A stretch of 64,000 nt of DNA, taken from the NCBI RefSeq assembly GCF_023721755.1, contig NZ_JAMDLH010000001.1:558001-622000 (forward strand), written 5' to 3'. Positions 52,233 to 62,362 of the stretch are shown one piece after another. Under the pieces are notes generated by a model. The model ran no database searches. It was not told where the DNA came from and saw nothing but the letters and a program-made list of their open reading frames with translations. Made by a program: the position numbers and the translations under genes. The number at the start of each line of letters is the position of its first letter. Within the stretch, counting starts at the first letter, position 1. The stretch comes from Pleomorphomonas sp. NRK KF1 (GTDB lineage Bacteria; Pseudomonadota; Alphaproteobacteria; Rhizobiales; Pleomorphomonadaceae).

Positions 52233-53117
52233 TCAATAGGTTACCTTGCGCTCGACCCACTTGAACTGGATCACCGTGAGCGTCACGACGATGGCCATCA
52301 GCACCACGGACTGTGCGGCCGACGAGCCGAGATTGAGACCGATGAAGCCGTCGACGAACACCTTGTAGACCAGGATGTTGGTCGACTGGGCCGGGTTACC
52401 GCCCGTTGTGGCGTGGATCACCGGGAAGGTGTCGAACATCGCGTAAACGAGATTGATGACGGCGAGGAAGAAGGTGGTCGGCGACAGCAACGGAAACACG
52501 ATGGTGAAGAAGCGTTTCACCGGTCCCGCGCCGTCGATGGCCGCCGCCTCGATCATCGATTTCGGGATGGCCTGCAGGCCGGCCATGAAGAACAGGAAAT
52601 TGTAGGAAACTTGCTTCCAGCTCGCGGCGATGACGACCAGAATCATGGCATCGGTGGGTTGCAGCGAGTGATCCCAGCGATAACCGACCGCGGCAAGGAG
52701 ATAAGGCAGCAAGCCGATGGTGGGGTTGAAAAGAAACCACCACATGATGCCCGCGACGGCCGGCGCAACGGCATAGGGCCAGACCAGGAGTGCCGCGTAG
52801 ACGCGGCTGCCGCGAACGAGCCGGTCGAGACTGACCGCGAAGACGAGACCGAGTCCCACCGACAACAGCGTGACCGCCGGTGCGAAAATGGCGGTCACCT
52901 TCAAGGAGTTGAGATAGGTCGGCTCATGAAGGAGATCGGCATAGTTGGCAAGACCGACCCATGTCGTCGACAGACCGAAGGCATCCTCACGCTGAAACGA
53001 CTGGATGACGGCCTGAGTTGCCGGCCAAAGGAAGAAAATGACGGTCACTGCGAGCTGCGGCAAAAGGAACGCGTAGGGCAGCAGGCGATTGCCGAAGACG
53101 GTGCGCTTGGTCTGCAT
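52233..53117 (-). CDS. ugpA: Glycerol-3-phosphate ABC transporter permease UgpA
   Basis: 294 residues, six membrane helices, MalF-like. Typical segments are 'LLPQLAVTVIFFLWPATQAVIQSF' and the EAA loop 'GLQAIPKSMIEAAAIDGAGPVKRFFTIVFPLLSPTTFF'. It is separated from ugpB by 113 bp that contain a GC hairpin. Confidence 0.92.
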   Translation of the reverse strand: MQTKRTVFGNRLLPYAFLLPQLAVTVIFFLWPATQAVIQSFQREDAFGLSTTWVGLANYADLLHEPTYLNSLKVTAIFAPAVTLLSVGLGLVFAVSLDRLVRGSRVYAALLVWPYAVAPAVAGIMWWFLFNPTIGLLPYLLAAVGYRWDHSLQPTDAMILVVIAASWKQVSYNFLFFMAGLQAIPKSMIEAAAIDGAGPVKRFFTIVFPLLSPTTFFLAVINLVYAMFDTFPVIHATTGGNPAQSTNILVYKVFVDGFIGLNLGSSAAQSVVLMAIVVTLTVIQFKWVERKVTY

Positions 53118-53177
53118 GAAGGAAACCGGATCGAGTAACGCGGATGCGGCGTTTTTCGGCAGCTACCCGCAAGAAGG

Positions 53178-53209
53178 CCGGCGCCGGACGGGAGGCCCGC
53201 CGGCGCCGG
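53178..53209 (-). repeat. GC-rich hairpin between ugpB and ugpA
   Basis: CCGGCGCCGG occurs twice (53178-53187 and 53200-53209) around a 12-base centre. Each copy is itself a palindrome. There is no T tract. It probably protects the ugpB message from decay, giving more binding protein than permease. Confidence 0.55.
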
Positions 53210-53230
53210 ATGTCACTTTGAAGCGAGTAA

Positions 53231-54550
53231 TCAGCCGTTCGCGGCGCGGAAGTCGGCGATCAGCTTGTTGCCGCGCGTCACGACCGAGTCGAGCGCGTCC
53301 TTCGGGCTCTTCTGACCGGCGAGCAGGTTCTGGAACTCCTCGTCGATCACGTCGCGGATCTGCACGTAGTTGCCGAAGCGCAGGCCCTTGGAGTTGTCGG
53401 TCGGCGGGTTGAGCGTGATCTGCTTGATGGCGACGTCGGAACCCGGGTTTTTGGCGTAGAAGCCCTGCTCCTGGCCGAGTTTGTAGGCGGCCTCGGTGAT
53501 GGGTAGGTAACCCGAATACTGGTGCCAGTCGGCCTGCACTTCCGGCGACGACAGGAAGCTGAAGAAGTCAGCGACGCCCTTGTACTCGGCCTCGCCGTGC
53601 CCCTTCAGAACCCAGAGCGTGGCACCGCCGATGATCGAGTTCTGCGGAGCGCCCTGGACGTCGGAATAGTACGGCAGCATGCCGAAGCCGACCTCGAAGT
53701 CCTTGGAGTTGGCGATCACGCCGGCGCGCGAGGCCGACGAGTTCATGTAGATGGCGCATTCCTGGCTGTAGAACTTCGGCGGAGCATCGTTGCCGCCGGC
53801 CGGGCCGCCATACTGGAACAGTCCCTCGTCCTGCCACTTCTTCAGGTTGGTCCAATGACGCACCTGCAGGTCGCCGTTGACGGTCAGTTCCGCGTCCATG
53901 CCGCCGATACCGTTCTGAAGGGTACCGATCGGCTTGTTGTGCCAGGCCGAGAAGTTCTCAAGCTGCACCCAGGAGATCCAGCCGGTGGTGAAGCCGCACT
54001 TGGCGGCACCCGAGGACATGATCTTCTGCGAATAGGACTCGACGTCTTCCCACGTCTTCGGCGGCTGCTCGGGGTCGAGACCGGCCTTCTTGAAGACGTC
54101 CTTGTTGTAGTAGAGGATCGGGGTCGACGAGTTGAACGGCATCGACAGCATGTTGCCGTCGGCATCGGTGTAGTAGCCCACCACGGCCGACAGGAAGGCC
54201 TTCGGATCGAAAGCGGCTCCGGTGTCCTTCATCAGCTGGTAGGCGGGGTAGATGGCGCCCTTGGCCGCCATCATCGTGCCGGTGCCGACCTCGAACACCT
54301 GCACGATATCGGGCTGCTGCTTGGCGCGGAAGGCGGCGATGGCAGCCGTCATCGTTTCGGGATAGGACCCCTTGTAGACGGCGGTTACCTTGTACTCATC
54401 CTGCGAGGCGTTGTACTTGGCGACGATCTCGTCGAGCTTCTTGCCGAGTTCGCCACCCATGGCGTGCCACCAGGTGATCTCGGTAGCGGCAAAGGAGGAA
54501 CTGGACAAGAAGGTCAGGGCAAGTCCGGCGATGAGGGACCGCGTCAGCAT
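53231..54550 (-). CDS. ugpB: Glycerol-3-phosphate-binding periplasmic protein UgpB
   Basis: 439 residues with a signal peptide ending near residue 21 ('SSSSFAATEITWWHAM'). It follows E. coli UgpB closely through 'WWHAMGGELGKKLDEIVAKYNASQ', 'PDIVQVFEVGTGTMMAAKGAIYP', 'LSMPFNSSTPILYYNKDVFKKAGLDPEQPPKTW', 'IQLENFSAW'-like and 'QNSIIGGATLWV'. The whole ugpBAEC order supports import of sn-glycerol-3-phosphate or glycerophosphodiesters as a phosphate or carbon source. It is the promoter-proximal gene. Confidence 0.95.
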   Translation of the reverse strand: MLTRSLIAGLALTFLSSSSFAATEITWWHAMGGELGKKLDEIVAKYNASQDEYKVTAVYKGSYPETMTAAIAAFRAKQQPDIVQVFEVGTGTMMAAKGAIYPAYQLMKDTGAAFDPKAFLSAVVGYYTDADGNMLSMPFNSSTPILYYNKDVFKKAGLDPEQPPKTWEDVESYSQKIMSSGAAKCGFTTGWISWVQLENFSAWHNKPIGTLQNGIGGMDAELTVNGDLQVRHWTNLKKWQDEGLFQYGGPAGGNDAPPKFYSQECAIYMNSSASRAGVIANSKDFEVGFGMLPYYSDVQGAPQNSIIGGATLWVLKGHGEAEYKGVADFFSFLSSPEVQADWHQYSGYLPITEAAYKLGQEQGFYAKNPGSDVAIKQITLNPPTDNSKGLRFGNYVQIRDVIDEEFQNLLAGQKSPKDALDSVVTRGNKLIADFRAANG

Positions 54551-55271
54551 GGCGTCTTCCTACTCTCGAGGTTGTCGGTGACGGCAAGCAGTAGGAGCGG
54601 CTTGTGACAGAGGCATTGCCGCCGCATGACGGTTCGGTGACGCCCGAGGACGCCCCGGGACGGTTCTCGTCTTCGCCACGCAGATTGCAGTATCGGGGAG
54701 GAGCCGATGAAAACCGGATGCGTGTTCCGGTCTGACCCAGCACTTTGCTTGCACTGCGCGTCGCGCTGAACCGCAAAAACGCCTAAGCCTTTTGTCTATA
54801 CGTATTTTTATGAAGCAAGATGAGAGGTCGCGTCCGTCTCCCGCGCCCGGAAAGAAAATCTGTCCGGCCGTCCAGCCGGAGAACCGAGCATTCAATATCC
54901 AGCTGCGCCGAGACAAGGCTACAGGACGATGCGTTGAGACGGAAAGCCCTCATCGCCTTCAGGATCACATTGCTTTTTCACCCTCAAAAAGCGAACCACT
55001 CATGCTCACGACAGAATAAACATGAAAACAACAGGTCTATACATAGAATAGAGTGCACAATCACCATCATTTGTATCGTTTCATCTTAAGTCAAAACAAC
55101 GCACAACGATAAGTATCTCGACATTTGTTCAGCCACACAAACATGCCTCCCAAGTTTGGTCCTCGAGTAAACGACAGCTTAACCTCGCATGCCCTGAAAT
55201 GTGCCTACACATTTGAATGCGCGGTTCGGACAACAAAGTTGGCTGGGCGATTGCTTTTGGGAGAGAGAGAG
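54551..55271. other. Long AT-rich spacer between ugpB and the chemoreceptor gene
   Basis: 721 bp. The left end holds the ugpB promoter region. The middle and right are AT-rich, with several short open frames that lack ribosome binding sites and family features. A half-copy of the flagellar box (CCCAAGTTTGG) lies at 55149-55159, 113 bp before the chemoreceptor start. I see no convincing gene, tRNA or known RNA. Confidence 0.4.
54604..54641 (-). promoter_or_regulatory. Candidate Pho box upstream of ugpB
   Basis: On the minus strand GTCAC, GTCAT and GTCAC occur at 54641-54637, 54630-54626 and 54608-54604, that is 11 and then 22 bp apart in phase. GTCAc/t half-sites with 11-bp period are the PhoB pattern, and ugp operons are Pho-controlled in E. 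coli and rhizobia. The site is 54-91 bp before the start codon. Confidence 0.45.
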
Positions 55272-57305
55272 ATGCGCTGGACTGTTGGCAAACTCAAGGT
55301 GAAGGCCTTGCGGCTCGGCATATCCGGAAAGATTGTTTCCGGCTTCCTGATAGCGCTAACGCTAATGGCTGTCGTAGCTGGCGTCTCGCTCAGGACATTC
55401 TCTCAATCGAACAGCGTGGTGACCGATCTCGCCACACGCAACGTCGAGGTCGGCATCGCCAATGACATCCAGGCGAAGTTCCTCGAATACCGTCGTCTCA
55501 GCCGCGAGCTCATCTACACCTCGCTTCCCGGAACGGCCCAGGCCACCGAGAAACAAGCAGAGACGCTGCGTTCGGCCATCGCCGACGGCGTCAGCAAGGT
55601 TTCGGACTTCGGACAGCGCGACACCCTTCAGGAACTGAGCCTCGAATTCGAATCCTACGCAACGGAACTTGCCCGCATCGGCACGGAAAAGGCCAAGCTG
55701 GCGACGATGCGCGTCGAGTCCATGGAACCGGCCATCGCCGCCGTGCAGAAGGGCCTCGAAGACGTCGCCGCCATCGCGCTGGCGACCAGCGATGCTTCGA
55801 CGCGCGATACCGTCAACGAGATCCTGCGGCTGGTACTGCTGGTGCAGAACCAGGCCAATGTCGCCCTCGCCAACCTTGATGAAGAGTCTCTTCAGGCGGC
55901 ACTCGACACGCTGACCACCGCCGACAGCTGGATCGACTCCTCGGCCAAGTCCGGCCCCAAGGAGTTGCGCTCGACGTTCGCCGAACTGCTGAGCAAGGCG
56001 CAGCAGTTTGAATCGGACTTCACGGTCATTCAGGCCTCAAGCCTCCAGAACATCAAGGACGTCGCCGCCCTCAACGATAAGGTCACGGCCATCATCAGCA
56101 CGCTCGACGCCTTCATGGGGGTTGCCACCAAGAGCCAGGCCGCCCTGCAGGCAAAATCGGAGCAGATGCTGGCCTCGTCCGAGACCATGCTGTGGGGAAT
56201 CTCCGCCGGAGGTCTCGTTGTCGGGCTCGTCCTCGCCCTTCTCCTCGGTCGCGGCATTTCCAGGCCGATCGTATCGATCACCCGCGCCATGCAGCGCCTC
56301 TCTGCCGGCGAGTTGAACGTGACCGTTCCCGGACTTGGCCGAACGGATGAAGTCGGCACCATGGCCGCCACACTCAACGTCTTCAAGGAAGGGCTGGCCG
56401 AGAACGAGCGACTGCGCGTCGAGCAGGATCATGCCAAGGCCGCGACGGAGGAGCGCCGTCGCGGGGAGATGAGTCAACTCGCAGATGCCTTCGAAATGGC
56501 CGTGGGCGGCGTCGTCCAGTCCGTGGTCAGCGCCTCCTCCCAGTTGCAGCTCGCCGCGCGCTCGATGAGCTCGGCGACCGAGGAAGTATCGGGCCAGTCG
56601 ATCACCGTCGCGAGCGCCGCCGAAGAGGCGTCCACCAACGTCGAAACGGTGGCCGCATCGGCCGAGGAGCTCGCTTCCTCCATCGGCGAGATCAAGCGTC
56701 AGGCGGATGAGAGCACCCGCGTCGCCTCCCGCGCGGCCAGCGACGCCCAGGACACCGCCAACCGGGTGCGTGAACTGGCCGAAAGCGCCAATCGCATCGG
56801 CGAGGTGGTCAACCTCATCGACAACATCGCCAGCCAGACAAACCTTCTGGCGTTGAACGCCACCATCGAAGCGGCGCGGGCCGGAGAGGCAGGCAAGGGC
56901 TTTGCCGTGGTCGCCGCCGAAGTGAAGCAGCTTGCCGACCAGACGTCGAAGGCCACGTCGCAGATCTCCCGCCAGATCGGCGAGATCCAGTCGTCGACGC
57001 AGTCGTCGGCCGAAGCGATCGTCGGCATCACCTCGATCATCGAGCAGCTCAACGCCATCGCTTCCTCGATTGCTGCGGCCGTCGACCAGCAGGGCGCGGC
57101 AACCAACGAGATCGCCCGCAACGTCGCCCAGGCCTCGTCGGGAACCCATCAGGTGTCACAGAACATCGTCGGCATCACCCAGGCGGCTACCGAGTCCTCC
57201 AGCGCCGCGACGCAGGTTCTGTCCTCGGCCGACGACCTCGCTCGCCAGTCGGACACGCTTCGCGACGAGGTCACTCGCTTCCTGTCTTCGGTGCGGAGCA
57301 CCTGA
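55272..57305 (+). CDS. Methyl-accepting chemotaxis protein
   Basis: 677 residues. Membrane helix 1 (about 18-40), a long helical periplasmic sensor (about 41-300) that resembles helical bimodular sensors, membrane helix 2 (about 302-325, '[18 protein letters not shown]'), then HAMP (about 325-380). The signalling domain follows, with the hairpin tip '[48 protein letters not shown]' in standard form. There is no C-terminal CheR pentapeptide. The start at 55272 follows gggagagagag. A single receptor gene, away from che genes; ligand unknown. Confidence 0.93.
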   Translation: MRWTVGKLKVKALRLGISGKIVSGFLIALTLMAVVAGVSLRTFSQSNSVVTDLATRNVEVGIANDIQAKFLEYRRLSRELIYTSLPGTAQATEKQAETLRSAIADGVSKVSDFGQRDTLQELSLEFESYATELARIGTEKAKLATMRVESMEPAIAAVQKGLEDVAAIALATSDASTRDTVNEILRLVLLVQNQANVALANLDEESLQAALDTLTTADSWIDSSAKSGPKELRSTFAELLSKAQQFESDFTVIQASSLQNIKDVAALNDKVTAIISTLDAFMGVATKSQAALQAKSEQMLASSETMLWGISAGGLVVGLVLALLLGRGISRPIVSITRAMQRLSAGELNVTVPGLGRTDEVGTMAATLNVFKEGLAENERLRVEQDHAKAATEERRRGEMSQLADAFEMAVGGVVQSVVSASSQLQLAARSMSSATEEVSGQSITVASAAEEASTNVETVAASAEELASSIGEIKRQADESTRVASRAASDAQDTANRVRELAESANRIGEVVNLIDNIASQTNLLALNATIEAARAGEAGKGFAVVAAEVKQLADQTSKATSQISRQIGEIQSSTQSSAEAIVGITSIIEQLNAIASSIAAAVDQQGAATNEIARNVAQASSGTHQVSQNIVGITQAATESSSAATQVLSSADDLARQSDTLRDEVTRFLSSVRST

Positions 57306-57330
57306 GAACCAATATCTGACAGCACCTTCG

Positions 57331-57359
57331 CGGCGGCTCACGGGCCGCCGTTTTCTTTT
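57331..57359. terminator. Terminator after the chemoreceptor gene
   Basis: CGGCGGC/GCCGCCG stem, 6-base loop, then TTTTCTTTT. Convergent with the export operon on the other strand. Confidence 0.85.
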
Positions 57360-57361
57360 GC

Positions 57362-58474
57362 TCATTCCAGCCGGCGACGGAACAACCAGCCCGCGGTCGG
57401 CAGGGTCACGCAGGCAATCAGCGCCATCGGCACCGTCTCGACGACGATCTCGGCGATCGGGATATCCTTCAGGAACACGCCACGCACGATGACCAGGAAG
57501 TAGCGGAGCGGATTGACGTAGGTAAGTATCTGAAGCCACTCGGGCATGTTGGCGATGGGCGTCGCAAAGCCCGAAAGCAGCATGGCGGGCGCCAGAAAAA
57601 GAAAGGCGCCGAGGATCGCCTGCTGCTGCGTCGCCGCCAGCGCCGAAATGAACAGACCGAAGCCGACCAGCGAGATCAGATAGAAGAAAGCGGCGACGTA
57701 GAGGGCGACGACCGATCCGCGCAACGGTATGCCGAAGATCCAGACGGCCGCGAGCACGAAGAGGGTGATGTGCAGGAAGCCGATCAGGATCGGCGGAATG
57801 ACCTTGCCGACCAGGATCTCGTGCGTCCGGAGCGGTGAGACCATCAGTTGATCGAAGGTACCGAGTTCGCGCTCGCGAGCGATGGACAAAGCCGTGACCA
57901 ACAGGCCCACCAACATGGCGATCGAGGCAACGAGGCCCGGCACCATGAACCACTTGAAGTCCAGGTTGGGATTGAACCAGTTGCGCGCGACGGTCCCAAC
58001 CCTGACCGAGGCAAGCCGCTGGCCGGCCGGCGTATCCGCGGCAAGCCCGGTGGCGATCGACGAGATGTAGCCGGATACGATCTGCGAGGCATTGGAGCGG
58101 CGGCCGTCGAGAATGATGGCGACGTCGGCGGTCTCGCCTGCCTCGATGTTGCGCGAGAAATCGGCGCCGATCTCGACGGCCGCGATCACCCGCTCGCGGT
58201 CGATCGCCTCGCGAAGCTCCTCGGGGTTGTCGGTCCGCCGGACGAGACGAAACTGAGGCGAAGCCTCGATGCGGCTCGTCAGCTCGCTCCCCCAGTGACC
58301 GGCATCGCGGTTGAGCACCATCACGTCGACGTTCCGGACCTCCAGCGTCGCCGCGTAGGAAAACACCAGTAGCTGAAGAACCGGCGGCGCGATCAGGATC
58401 ATCCGGCTTTTCGGATCGCGAAAGAGAGCGAGGAACTCCTTCCGGACGAGCGCAAGGAGGCGGGTCAGTTCCAT
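57362..58474 (-). CDS. ybhR: ABC-2 exporter permease, YbhR type
   Basis: 370 residues: N-terminal membrane helix near residues 24-42 ('MILIAPPVLQLLVFSYAATLEV'), a large periplasmic domain, then five helices in the C-terminal half. The cluster cecR-ybhG-ybhF-ybhS-ybhR has the same order as in E. coli, where it affects resistance to some antibiotics and chemicals. Start at 58474, two bases from the previous stop; a longer frame upstream is inside the other permease. Confidence 0.85.
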   Translation of the reverse strand: MELTRLLALVRKEFLALFRDPKSRMILIAPPVLQLLVFSYAATLEVRNVDVMVLNRDAGHWGSELTSRIEASPQFRLVRRTDNPEELREAIDRERVIAAVEIGADFSRNIEAGETADVAIILDGRRSNASQIVSGYISSIATGLAADTPAGQRLASVRVGTVARNWFNPNLDFKWFMVPGLVASIAMLVGLLVTALSIARERELGTFDQLMVSPLRTHEILVGKVIPPILIGFLHITLFVLAAVWIFGIPLRGSVVALYVAAFFYLISLVGFGLFISALAATQQQAILGAFLFLAPAMLLSGFATPIANMPEWLQILTYVNPLRYFLVIVRGVFLKDIPIAEIVVETVPMALIACVTLPTAGWLFRRRLE

Positions 58475-58476
58475 CG

Positions 58477-59607
58477 TCAGGAAATCCTCTTGGCGGTCTT
58501 GCGAATAGCAACGGCGAAGAGAACGAGACCGAAGCCGATCAGGATCAGGATGGCGCGAAGAAACATCGGCCAGATGTCGCCGGCCAGGAACACCGACTGA
58601 AGGCTGGGGATCAGGTAGCGGGCCGGCACGATCATCGAGACGTACTGGATCACAAGCGGCATCGAGTTGATCTCGAAGATGAACCCCGACAAGAGAAAGC
58701 TCGGCAGGAAGCCGGACAGAAGCGCCAGTTGCGAGGCGAGAAACTGGTTCTTGGTGACCGCCGATATCAGGAACCCCTGCCCCAGTGCCGGCATGAGGAA
58801 GGCGGCCGACAGCGCATAAAGCGCCAGGACGGACCCTCGAAACGGAACGCCGAACAGAAATACCGCGAGAACGACGCAGAGTGTCATCGAGGCAAGGCCC
58901 AACAGAAAATAGGGCACGATCTTGCCAGCGAGCAGCTCCCAGGCGGTGACCGGCGTCGCCATCATCGCTTCCATGGTGCCGCGCTCCCATTCGCGAGCGA
59001 TCACCATCGAGGTGAGCAGTGTGCCCACCAACGTCATGACGATGGTGATCGACCCGGGGACAAGAAAGTTGCGGCTCTTGAGTTCGGGATTGAACCAGAA
59101 GCGCTGCTGGATGGAGAGCGGCGTCGCCGTGAGCGCCCGCTCAGCCGCTCTTTGCGCCTCCCAGTTGGAGACGGTGCCGGCCGCGTAGTTCTGCACGAAG
59201 TTGGCCGTGTTGGGATCGGCGCCATCCACGATCACCTGCACTGCGGGATGGCGGGTGGCCGAGAGATCGGCGGTGAAGCCGCTGGGAATGACGAGAATGC
59301 CGCCGATACGGCTCTGAACGAGATCCGAGGTGAACTCGCGCCGATCACGACCGATGGTCACGGCGAAATAGCGGGAGTTCTGGAAGCTTGCCGCGAGATC
59401 GAGAGTGACCGGGGTCGTTTCTTCAAGCACGAGTCCGACCCTGGTGCGGGTCGTGTCGAGCGATACCCCGTAGCCGAAGAGAAACAGCAGGATGAGTGGC
59501 AATACGAGAGCAATCAGGATGCTGGACGGATCCCGAATGATCTGGAAACTCTCCTTGCGAACAAGCGCCAGAACGCGGGGGGCTCGCCCTCGACGAAGAG
59601 CGTTCAT
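58477..59607 (-). CDS. ybhS: ABC-2 exporter permease, YbhS type
   Basis: 376 residues with the same layout as its partner: helix near 31-50 ('SILIALVLPLILLFLFGYGVSLD'), a periplasmic domain ('LVLEETTPVTLDLAASFQNSRYFAVTIGRDRREF'), and a five-helix C-terminal part. It overlaps the fused ATPase gene by 4 bases. The two permeases share low similarity and probably form a heterodimer. Confidence 0.86.
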   Translation of the reverse strand: MNALRRGRAPRVLALVRKESFQIIRDPSSILIALVLPLILLFLFGYGVSLDTTRTRVGLVLEETTPVTLDLAASFQNSRYFAVTIGRDRREFTSDLVQSRIGGILVIPSGFTADLSATRHPAVQVIVDGADPNTANFVQNYAAGTVSNWEAQRAAERALTATPLSIQQRFWFNPELKSRNFLVPGSITIVMTLVGTLLTSMVIAREWERGTMEAMMATPVTAWELLAGKIVPYFLLGLASMTLCVVLAVFLFGVPFRGSVLALYALSAAFLMPALGQGFLISAVTKNQFLASQLALLSGFLPSFLLSGFIFEINSMPLVIQYVSMIVPARYLIPSLQSVFLAGDIWPMFLRAILILIGFGLVLFAVAIRKTAKRIS

Positions 59608-61352
59608 GCCGAGGCCTCCCTCTCGCTCTCTTCGATCAGGGCGATGAACGCGTCCTCCATGGTAGGATCGGGCCGGTCTGGCCCTGCTACCTGGAGCTTG
59701 AGCTCATCGGGCGAACCGAGCGCGATCGACTTGCCCCGATAGATGAGCGAGATGCGGTCGCAATACTCGGCCTCGTCCATGAAATGGGTGGTGACGAGGA
59801 CCGTCACGCCCTTCTCGACAAGCCCGTTGATGTGGGTCCAGAACTCGCGGCGGGTGATGGGGTCGACGCCCGAAGTCGGCTCGTCGAGAAATAAGGCTTC
59901 CGGCTCGTGCATGACGGCGGCGGCGAGTGCGAGACGCTGCTTGAGACCGAGCGGCAGATCCTTGGCCGACATGGTCGCGTGCGGCCCCAGATCGAAGATG
60001 TCCAGCATCATGGCAATGCGCTCGCGCCGGCGCGCGCCCGAAAGGCCGTAGACGCCAGCGAAGAAGTCCAGGTTCTGAACAGCCGAGAGATCGCCGTAGA
60101 GCGAGAACTTCTGCGCCATGTAGCCCAAGCGGTTACGCGCCTCGGCCGCGTCCTTGCGAAGATCGAAGCCGGCAACCCTGCCCTCGCCCTCCGACGGCTT
60201 CAAAAGGCCGCACAGCATCTTGAAGGTGGTGGACTTGCCGGCGCCGTTGGGTCCGAGCAAGCCGAAGATCTGGCCACGAGGAATATCGAAGGTGATGCGG
60301 TCGGCGGCGGTGAAGTCGCCGAAACGCTTGGTCAGCCCGCGCGCTTCGATCACCGGTCGACCGTCGCCGGTGGGGCGTAGTGCCTGCGCGTCGGCCAGCG
60401 CCGAGCGGCCGCCGGGACCTCCGCCCAGCATGTCGACAAAGGCGTCCTCGAAGCGCGGCGCGGTGGAGCCGAGGCGGGCGGACCCAAGGCCCGCGGTTTT
60501 CGCGATCTCTTCGGCGTCGCCCTCGGCGGCCAGGACCAAGCGGATCGCCTCGCCTTGAATCACGCCATCGACCACCTTGTCCTCTTCGAGCAGCCGAGCC
60601 AACAGCCGGCGACGACTACCCTCAATGCCGGTCAGGCGCTGCACCCTGCCCTCTACGCGATCCGTGAGGCCGGACGGCGTGCCGGCATAGAGCAACTTGC
60701 CTGCATTCATCAACAGAACGCGATCACAAGCTTCAGCCTCGTCGAGATAGGCGGTCGACCAGACGACGCCGATACCCTCGGCGGTCAGGTTCTCGACCAT
60801 CTTCCACAGTTCGCGCCGCGAGATCGGGTCGACGCCGACTCCCGGCTCGTCGAGCAGCAGGAGGCGTGGCTTGCGGATCAAGGCACAGGCGAGGCCGAGC
60901 TTCTGCTTCATGCCGCCGGAAAGTTTGCCGGCAAGGCGACCGGTAAAGCGTTTGAGATCCGTGAAGGTCAGCAACTCATCGAAAACACCAGGTCGCTCGC
61001 GGTGCGGCAGGCCGCGCATATCGGCATAGAGGTCGAGATTCTCCTGAACCGACAGGTCTTCGTAGAGACCGAAGCGTTGCGGCATGTAACCGATCGCCGC
61101 CTGTATGGCCGGCGCCTCGGCGCGCGCGTCATGCCCAAGTACGGCGATACGGCCCGCTTCCGGTTGCATCAGGCCCGTCATCAGGCGGATGAGCGTTGTT
61201 TTACCAGCCCCGTCAGGGCCTACGAGGCCGGTAATCTCGCCGCCATGAATATCGCCCGACACGTCATCGAGCGCCGGCGCGCCGGCGCCGAACCGTTTGA
61301 CGACCCCTTCGAGACGGACAAGGACGGGCTGGCCTTCCGCGGCGGTGCTCAT
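59604..61352 (-). CDS. ybhF: Fused ABC exporter ATPase, YbhF type
   Basis: 582 residues with two ABC domains. Domain 1 (about 8-235): Walker A 'GPDGAGKTT', signature '[16 protein letters not shown]', Walker B '[12 protein letters not shown]'. Domain 2 (about 340-570): Walker A 'GPNGAGKST', signature-like '[16 protein letters not shown]', Walker B '[12 protein letters not shown]'. The sequence follows E. coli YbhF over its length. In domain 2 the signature begins LPLG rather than LSGG, as in E. coli. Start overlaps ybhG. Confidence 0.92.
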   Translation of the reverse strand: MSTAAEGQPVLVRLEGVVKRFGAGAPALDDVSGDIHGGEITGLVGPDGAGKTTLIRLMTGLMQPEAGRIAVLGHDARAEAPAIQAAIGYMPQRFGLYEDLSVQENLDLYADMRGLPHRERPGVFDELLTFTDLKRFTGRLAGKLSGGMKQKLGLACALIRKPRLLLLDEPGVGVDPISRRELWKMVENLTAEGIGVVWSTAYLDEAEACDRVLLMNAGKLLYAGTPSGLTDRVEGRVQRLTGIEGSRRRLLARLLEEDKVVDGVIQGEAIRLVLAAEGDAEEIAKTAGLGSARLGSTAPRFEDAFVDMLGGGPGGRSALADAQALRPTGDGRPVIEARGLTKRFGDFTAADRITFDIPRGQIFGLLGPNGAGKSTTFKMLCGLLKPSEGEGRVAGFDLRKDAAEARNRLGYMAQKFSLYGDLSAVQNLDFFAGVYGLSGARRRERIAMMLDIFDLGPHATMSAKDLPLGLKQRLALAAAVMHEPEALFLDEPTSGVDPITRREFWTHINGLVEKGVTVLVTTHFMDEAEYCDRISLIYRGKSIALGSPDELKLQVAGPDRPDPTMEDAFIALIEESEREASA

Positions 61353-62362
61353 TTTGCCTCGCTCGGGGCGGGCGGCAGGTGAACGGTCACCGGCATGCCC
61401 TGCCGCAAATCCTTGCCCGGATGCTCGACGATGACGCGAAGACGATAGACGAGATCGGTACGCAGGTCCGGCGTCTCGACCGCCTTCGGCGTGAACTCCG
61501 CCACCGGCGAAATGAACCCGACCTGTCCTTCATAGCCGGCGCCGGTCATGCTGTCGGACGTGACTTTGACCTTCAGTCCGGGATGAACACGGCCGAGATC
61601 CGGTTCCGAAACGTAAGCGCGGACCCAGACCGGTTCGGTCAGCGCCAGAACCAGAACATTGGTAGAGGAGGCGACGATGGCGCCCGGCTCGCTGACGCGC
61701 GACAGGATCACGCCGTCGGCGGGCGCCTTCAGTTCGGTGTCGGCAAGCGACGTGCGGGCGGCGTCGAGCTGCGCCTCGGCGGCGCGAAGCTGAGCCTCGG
61801 CGGCCGCGACATCTTCCGTCCGGCTCCCCTCCTCGATGAGCGAAAGCGCCGCCTTGGCGCTGGCGACACGGGCGCTGGCCATGTCCTTGGCGGCGGTCGC
61901 CGTGTCGAGGCTGGCTTGGGCAACGGTACCCTGGCTGCGCAGTTGGTCGGCGCGGGACAGAGCCAGCTCGGCGTTGGCGAGACTTGCAACCTGCTCCTCG
62001 TAGGCGGCCCGCGCCTTGGCAATTTCCGAAGGACGGGCGCCGGCCTTGAGCTTGTCGAGCGTCGCCTTAAGTGCCGCAACGTTTTCCTCGGCAGCTCGAA
62101 CGGAGATCTCGTAAGGGCCGGAATCCAGACGAGCCAGAACGTCGCCGGTCTTCACAACGTCGCCCTCCTCCACCACCACGGCAGCGAGCCGGCCGGCTAC
62201 ACGGAAACCGAGCGACACCTGACGGATGTCGACATTGCCATAGATCACTTGCGTCGGCGGCGCTGGGGCAAAATAGCCGTAGCGCTGCGGCACGCCAAGG
62301 TACCAGGCGGCACCGGCGCCAGCGGCCGCGAGAAGCAGGACGACGGGGACGATCTTGTTCAT
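61349..62362 (-). CDS. ybhG: HlyD-family periplasmic adaptor, YbhG type
   Basis: 337 residues: N-terminal membrane anchor ('[20 protein letters not shown]'), a lipoyl/barrel-sandwich half ('[42 protein letters not shown]'), a long coiled-coil hairpin (about 75-205, Ala/Glu-rich), and then the second half with '[18 protein letters not shown]'. It joins the exporter to an outer-membrane channel. Starts overlapping the cecR stop (ATGA). Confidence 0.9.
   Translation of the reverse strand: MNKIVPVVLLLAAAGAGAAWYLGVPQRYGYFAPAPPTQVIYGNVDIRQVSLGFRVAGRLAAVVVEEGDVVKTGDVLARLDSGPYEISVRAAEENVAALKATLDKLKAGARPSEIAKARAAYEEQVASLANAELALSRADQLRSQGTVAQASLDTATAAKDMASARVASAKAALSLIEEGSRTEDVAAAEAQLRAAEAQLDAARTSLADTELKAPADGVILSRVSEPGAIVASSTNVLVLALTEPVWVRAYVSEPDLGRVHPGLKVKVTSDSMTGAGYEGQVGFISPVAEFTPKAVETPDLRTDLVYRLRVIVEHPGKDLRQGMPVTVHLPPAPSEAK

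Noticed and set aside
53178-53209. The GC hairpin between ugpB and ugpA as a terminator.
   Set aside because: No T tract follows, and ugpAEC have no other obvious promoter.
54792-55089. Short open frames in the spacer before the chemoreceptor.
   Set aside because: No ribosome binding sites, no family features, and compositions typical of non-coding DNA.
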